From PALSA-693 sp963781155 (lineage in GTDB: Bacteria > Actinomycetota > Acidimicrobiia > Acidimicrobiales > Palsa-688), in NCBI GenBank assembly GCA_963781155.1, contig CAWAEC010000006.1, forward strand, positions 372,001-436,000: a DNA stretch of 64,000 nucleotides, read 5' to 3'. The position numbers were made by a program, and so were the translations under genes. Under the pieces are notes generated by a model. The model saw only the letters and a list, made by a program, of their open reading frames with translations, had not been told where the DNA came from and ran no database searches. Below, in pieces: positions 60,334-64,000 of the stretch (positions within the stretch are counted from its first letter, which is position 1; each line of letters begins with the position of its first letter).

Positions 60334-63039
60334 TCAGGTCAGGCGCGGGTCTGGGGCGTCGCCATCGATGCCGTAGGCGGCGATGGCCTTGTCCACCTCG
60401 GCTGCTTTCGCTTCGCCGATGGACCGCAACCCGTCCAGGACCGCCACCACCACATGGGCGGCGTCGGTTTCGAAGTAGCGGCGGAGCTCCTCCCGGGTGT
60501 CCGATCGCCCGTACCCGTCCGTGCCGAGCGGGATGTAGGGGGCCGGCACCCAGCGGGCCACCTGGTCGGGGACGGCCTTCATGAAGTCGGTCACGGCCAC
60601 GATGGGTGCCGCGGCCCCGTCGAGCATCTCTGTCACGTACGGGGTGCGGGGCTGGAGGCTCGGGTGGAGGCGATTCCAGCGCTCGACCGACAGGGCATCC
60701 TCCCGGAGCGTCTTGTAGCTCGTGGCCGACCACAGCTCGGCAGCAACATCGTGCTCCTCGGCCAGAAGCCGCTGGGCTTCCAGGGCCGCCTGGGAGGCGG
60801 TTCCGGAAAACAGGATGGTGGCGCGCCGGGACGGTCCCTCCGGGGCCGCTGCGTAGCGGTAGAGCCCCCGTACGATTCCCTCGCCGGCGCCTTCCGGCTT
60901 GGCCGGCATCTGGTAGTTCTCGTTGTACAGCGTCAGGTAGTAGAAGATGTCCTCGCGTTGCGGCCCGAACATGCGACGAATACCGTCCGCGACGATGGCC
61001 GCCACCTCGTAGGCGAACGCGGGGTCGTAGGCGGCCACGTTCGGGACGGTCGACGCCAGCAGCAGCGAATGGCCGTCATCATGTTGAAGGCCTTCTCCCA
61101 GCAGGGTGGTGCGGCCCGCGGTGCCGCCGAGCAGGAATCCCCGGCCGCGCATATCCCCAAAGGACCAGATGAGGTCGCCCACCCGCTGGAAGCCGAACAT
61201 GGAATAGAAAATGAAGAACGGGATCATTGGCTCGCCCCAGGTGGCATACGCCGTTCCCGCGGCGGTGAAATCGGCCATGCCGCCCGCTTCGCTGATCCCT
61301 TCCTCCAGGATCTGGCCGTCTTTGGCCTCCGAATAGGTCAGCATCAATTTGGAGTCGACCGGGTCGTACAGCTGGCCGAGCGGGGCGTAGATCTTGACCT
61401 CCTTGAAGAGGCCGTCCATGCCGAAGGTGCGGGCCTCGTCCGGGATGATCGGCACAATCCGCTGGCCCAGACCCTTGTCGCGCAGCAGGTTGCGAAGCAT
61501 CACTGCGAAGGCCATGGTCGTCGACACCGAACGCTTTCCCGATCCGCTGTCGAACTCGGCGAGCGTTTTCTCGGCCGGGGCGGGCAACGATTTGGCCCGC
61601 ACCACCCGGTCCGGCAGGGACCCGGCGAGCGCCTGCCGGCGGGCCATCATGTACTGGTATTCCGCCGAATCCGCAGGCGGGCAGTAGAACGGCGGCTCGC
61701 CGGATTCCAGGGCGGCGTCGGGGATCTCGTCCTGCAGGTAGAGGCGATCCCGCAGGAGCTTGAGTTGCCCCGCGGTCATCTTCTTGATCTGGTGGGTGGA
61801 GTTCCGAGCCTCGATCTCCGGTCCGAGCGTCCAACCCTTGATGGTCTTGGCCAGAATGACCGTGGGCTGGCCGGTCGTTTCGGTGGCTGCCTTGTAGGCC
61901 GCGTACAGCTTGCGGTAGTCGTGGCCGCCGCGGGGCAGGTTGCGCAGGTCGTCGTCGGACAGATGCTCGACGAGAGCCCGGAGGCGGGGGTCCGGGCCGA
62001 AGAAGTGCTCCCGGATATAGGCGCCGTCTTCGGTGGCGTACTTCTGGAATTCGCCGTCGACAGTGGTGTTCATCTTGTTGAGCAGGACCCCGTCGACGTC
62101 CCGGGCGAGCAGCTCGTCCCACTTGCCTCCCCACACCACCTTGATGACGTTCCACCCGGCGCCGCGGAAGGTGGCTTCCAGTTCCTGGATGATCTTGCCG
62201 TTGCCCCGCACCGGACCGTCCAGTCGCTGCAGGTTGCAGTTGACGACGAAGATCAGGTTGTCGAGTTGCTCGCGGGCGGCCAGCGACAGCGCTCCGAGTG
62301 TCTCGGGCTCGTCGCACTCGCCGTCACCGAGGAAGCACCACACCCGGCTCTGCGACGTGTCGACGATGCGCCGGTGCTGCAGATAGCGGTTGAAATGGGC
62401 CTGGTATATGGCGTTGAGCGGACCAAGACCCATGGAAACGGTGGGAAACTCCCAGAATTCCGGCATCAGCCGCGGGTGCGGGTAGGAGGACAGCCCACCC
62501 GAGCCCGCCCGAGCGCCTTGCAGCTCCATGCGGAAGTGCTTGAGCTGCTCCTCGCTCAAGCGGCCCTCCATGAAGGCCCGGGCGTAGATCCCCGGGGCCG
62601 CGTGCCCCTGGAAATAGACCTGATCGCCGGCTTGTCCGTTGGCTTTCCCCCGAAAGAAGTGGTTGAAACCGACCTCGTACAGGCTGGCCGAGCTGGCGAA
62701 GGTGGCCAGGTGGCCGCCGATCCCCTCGGCGGCGTGGTTGGCGCGCACGACCATGATGGCGGCGTTCCAACGGACGTAGGCCCGGATGCGACGCTCGATG
62801 TGCTCGTCTCCCGGGAACCACGGCTCCTGGTCGGGGGGGATGGTGTTGACGTACGGGGTCGATACGGTGGCCGGAAAACCGACCTGATTCTCCCTCGCTC
62901 GTTCCAGCAGCTTCATGAGCAGGAAGCGGGCCCGGGTCTTGCCGTGTGCGTCCAGGATGGCGTCGAACGAGTCGATCCACTCTGCCGTCTCCTCGGGATC
63001 GATGTCCGGCAATTGGTGCGCGAAACCGTCAAAAATCAC
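60334..63039 (-). CDS. aceE: Pyruvate dehydrogenase E1 component, homodimeric
   Basis: A 901-residue AceE. The thiamine-diphosphate motif is GDGECDEPETLGALSLAAR with the Asn in VVNCNLQRLDG; active-site loops WFPGDEHIERRIRAYVRWNA and HQIKKMTAGQ are normal. It decarboxylates pyruvate and acetylates E2 lipoyl groups. No E2 or E3 genes are here. GTG 63039 gives the conserved N-terminus (VIFDGFAHQLPDIDPEETAE); an SD is too close to it, and TTG 63069 is a possible alternative. Convergent with none; divergent from an MFS gene by 57 bp. Confidence 0.95.
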   Translation of the reverse strand: MIFDGFAHQLPDIDPEETAEWIDSFDAILDAHGKTRARFLLMKLLERARENQVGFPATVSTPYVNTIPPDQEPWFPGDEHIERRIRAYVRWNAAIMVVRANHAAEGIGGHLATFASSASLYEVGFNHFFRGKANGQAGDQVYFQGHAAPGIYARAFMEGRLSEEQLKHFRMELQGARAGSGGLSSYPHPRLMPEFWEFPTVSMGLGPLNAIYQAHFNRYLQHRRIVDTSQSRVWCFLGDGECDEPETLGALSLAAREQLDNLIFVVNCNLQRLDGPVRGNGKIIQELEATFRGAGWNVIKVVWGGKWDELLARDVDGVLLNKMNTTVDGEFQKYATEDGAYIREHFFGPDPRLRALVEHLSDDDLRNLPRGGHDYRKLYAAYKAATETTGQPTVILAKTIKGWTLGPEIEARNSTHQIKKMTAGQLKLLRDRLYLQDEIPDAALESGEPPFYCPPADSAEYQYMMARRQALAGSLPDRVVRAKSLPAPAEKTLAEFDSGSGKRSVSTTMAFAVMLRNLLRDKGLGQRIVPIIPDEARTFGMDGLFKEVKIYAPLGQLYDPVDSKLMLTYSEAKDGQILEEGISEAGGMADFTAAGTAYATWGEPMIPFFIFYSMFGFQRVGDLIWSFGDMRGRGFLLGGTAGRTTLLGEGLQHDDGHSLLLASTVPNVAAYDPAFAYEVAAIVADGIRRMFGPQREDIFYYLTLYNENYQMPAKPEGAGEGIVRGLYRYAAAPEGPSRRATILFSGTASQAALEAQRLLAEEHDVAAELWSATSYKTLREDALSVERWNRLHPSLQPRTPYVTEMLDGAAAPIVAVTDFMKAVPDQVARWVPAPYIPLGTDGYGRSDTREELRRYFETDAAHVVVAVLDGLRSIGEAKAAEVDKAIAAYGIDGDAPDPRLT

Positions 63040-63096
63040 CCCTCCATCGTCGCGCTCAATTCGTGCGGATCGGTGCAAGACTTCCAGGGCTTGACC

Positions 63097-64000
63097 GTGA
63101 CGACTCCGAATACCGAACGGCAGCGGGCCTGGCACCGCTTCGACGAGCACTACCCCCACGCGGCCGTACTGGTAGGCGTGGTCGCGCTGGCCAAAGCGGA
63201 CGCGGCCGCCATCGGCGTGGTCGCCCCAGCCCTTCGGGCCGATCTCCACATCACCGACGCGCAACTGGGGCTCCTCGCGGCCTTGTCCGCCGTGACCGGC
63301 GCCCTGTGCGCGCTGCCGGCGGGCGGCCTGGTCGACCGGCGCCACCGGCCTGCCATCATCGGTGTCGCTGTTCTGATATGGAGCGTGGCCCTCGGCCTGG
63401 CCGGGCTGGCGACCGGGGTGCTGCTACTGGCCGTGGCCCGGCTGATAAGCGGCGGAGTGGCGACTATCGCCCGACCGGTCTCGGTGTCGATGGCCGGCGA
63501 CCTGTACCACCCCGAGCGCCGGGGCCGCGCCCTGGCCGCCCTCGACGCGGGTCAGGCCGCCGGAACCGGGGTGTGCTTCATCATGGGCGCGCTGGCGCTG
63601 CACTTCCTCAGCTGGCGCTGGTTGTTTTGGGGGCTGGCCGGGGTCGGCCTGGTCCTGGCCTTGAGAGCCCGGACGGTGACCGACCCGGCGCCGTCACGAC
63701 GGCCCGGTCCGCCCCTGCGGCCGGTGCTCGCCACCCTGGTACGGATCCGGACCAACCGGCTGGTACTCCTTGCCGACTCTGTGGGGAACTTCTTCTTTGC
63801 CGGAGTGGCGTCGTTCTCGGTGCTGTTCATCACTGTGCGCTATGGGCTTTCGGCCGCCACCGTCGACGCCCTGGCCCCGGTGCTGGCCGTCGGGGTCATT
63901 GGCGGGATCGTGGCTGGCGGTCGGATCGGCGATCGGCTGACCCGGCGGGCCGGCGGCGGGACCCGGCTCGGAGTTGCGTCGGCGTGCCAGTTGCTTGCTA
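63097..64000 (+). CDS. MFS transporter, 3' end outside the window
   Basis: At least 301 residues, open at the window edge. Eight or so helices are seen, with ALCALPAGGLVDRRHRPAI (loop 2-3 signature) and LISGGVATIARPVSVSMAG. Its N-terminal part (ADAAAIGVVAPALRADLHIT) resembles the MFS protein at 6799, so the two are paralogues of one spinster-like group. GTG 63097 or TTG 63091 starts it. Confidence 0.8.
   Translation, partial: MTTPNTERQRAWHRFDEHYPHAAVLVGVVALAKADAAAIGVVAPALRADLHITDAQLGLLAALSAVTGALCALPAGGLVDRRHRPAIIGVAVLIWSVALGLAGLATGVLLLAVARLISGGVATIARPVSVSMAGDLYHPERRGRALAALDAGQAAGTGVCFIMGALALHFLSWRWLFWGLAGVGLVLALRARTVTDPAPSRRPGPPLRPVLATLVRIRTNRLVLLADSVGNFFFAGVASFSVLFITVRYGLSAATVDALAPVLAVGVIGGIVAGGRIGDRLTRRAGGGTRLGVASACQLLA

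Overview
The window reads as a chromosomal piece of a GC-rich actinobacterium. The evidence is dense coding on both strands, many GTG and TTG starts, four-base stop/start overlaps, actinobacterial families (DUF501, DUF3039, DUF4031, SufU, WYL and PaaX regulators, nickel superoxide dismutase, F420-type luciferase-like oxidoreductase) and many apparently leaderless promoters. There is no rRNA, phage, IS or CRISPR. An unclassified member of Acidimicrobiia or a related class is plausible, but the genus cannot be read from the sequence.

Layout. 0-8.4 kb: CoxG-like protein, DUF501-Ppx/GppA fusion, class V aminotransferase, GNAT, then a minus-strand SDR/acyltransferase/SodX group divergent from sodN, and an MFS transporter. 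8.4-18.2 kb: a MerR-MFS efflux operon with a visible promoter/operator, a decayed Dyp-type peroxidase, a glutaredoxin-thioredoxin reductase fusion, and a WYL-regulator locus flanked by two copies of one palindrome beside an ABC exporter whose ATPase has lost its first half. 18.3-27.9 kb: tRNA-Leu, DMT transporter, SDR, NlpC/P60 hydrolase, fumC, a palindromic tandem repeat, an ArsR/AHSA1 operon divergent from clpP, and a CitE-like lyase. 28-31 kb: a methylsuccinyl-CoA dehydrogenase-like ACAD and a MaoC hydratase, which with the lyase resemble the late ethylmalonyl-CoA pathway. 31-45 kb: mutY, metallo-beta-lactamase, LLM oxidoreductase, patatin, sufB-sufD-Rieske-sufC, an ArsR-like regulator, desaturase, UspA and an APC permease. 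45-64 kb: PaaX/cyclase operon, second NlpC/P60 protein, ferredoxin-reductase-like flavoprotein, sufC-sufS-sufU, glycogen debranching enzyme, MBL hydrolase, FadE-type ACAD, a structured short-ORF element, thiE/thiS, a HhH-GPD protein, aceE and a partial MFS gene.

How the genes fit together. Iron-sulphur assembly is split into two suf operons of opposite orientation about 11 kb apart, each with its own sufC, and both promoter regions carry nearly the same 19-bp palindromic motif. Redox and stress functions are numerous: NiSOD and its protease, Grx-TrxR, UspA, ClpP. Central carbon genes include fumC, aceE, the CoA-ester enzymes and glycogen debranching.

Quality note. Single-base frameshifts, mostly in G/C runs, cluster between about 28 and 45 kb and hit even sufB and sufD. 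They look like consensus errors in one stretch of the assembly rather than gene decay. I give corrected gene extents there and describe the frame breaks. Recurrent TANNNT boxes 6-9 nt before start codons were used to choose several starts.
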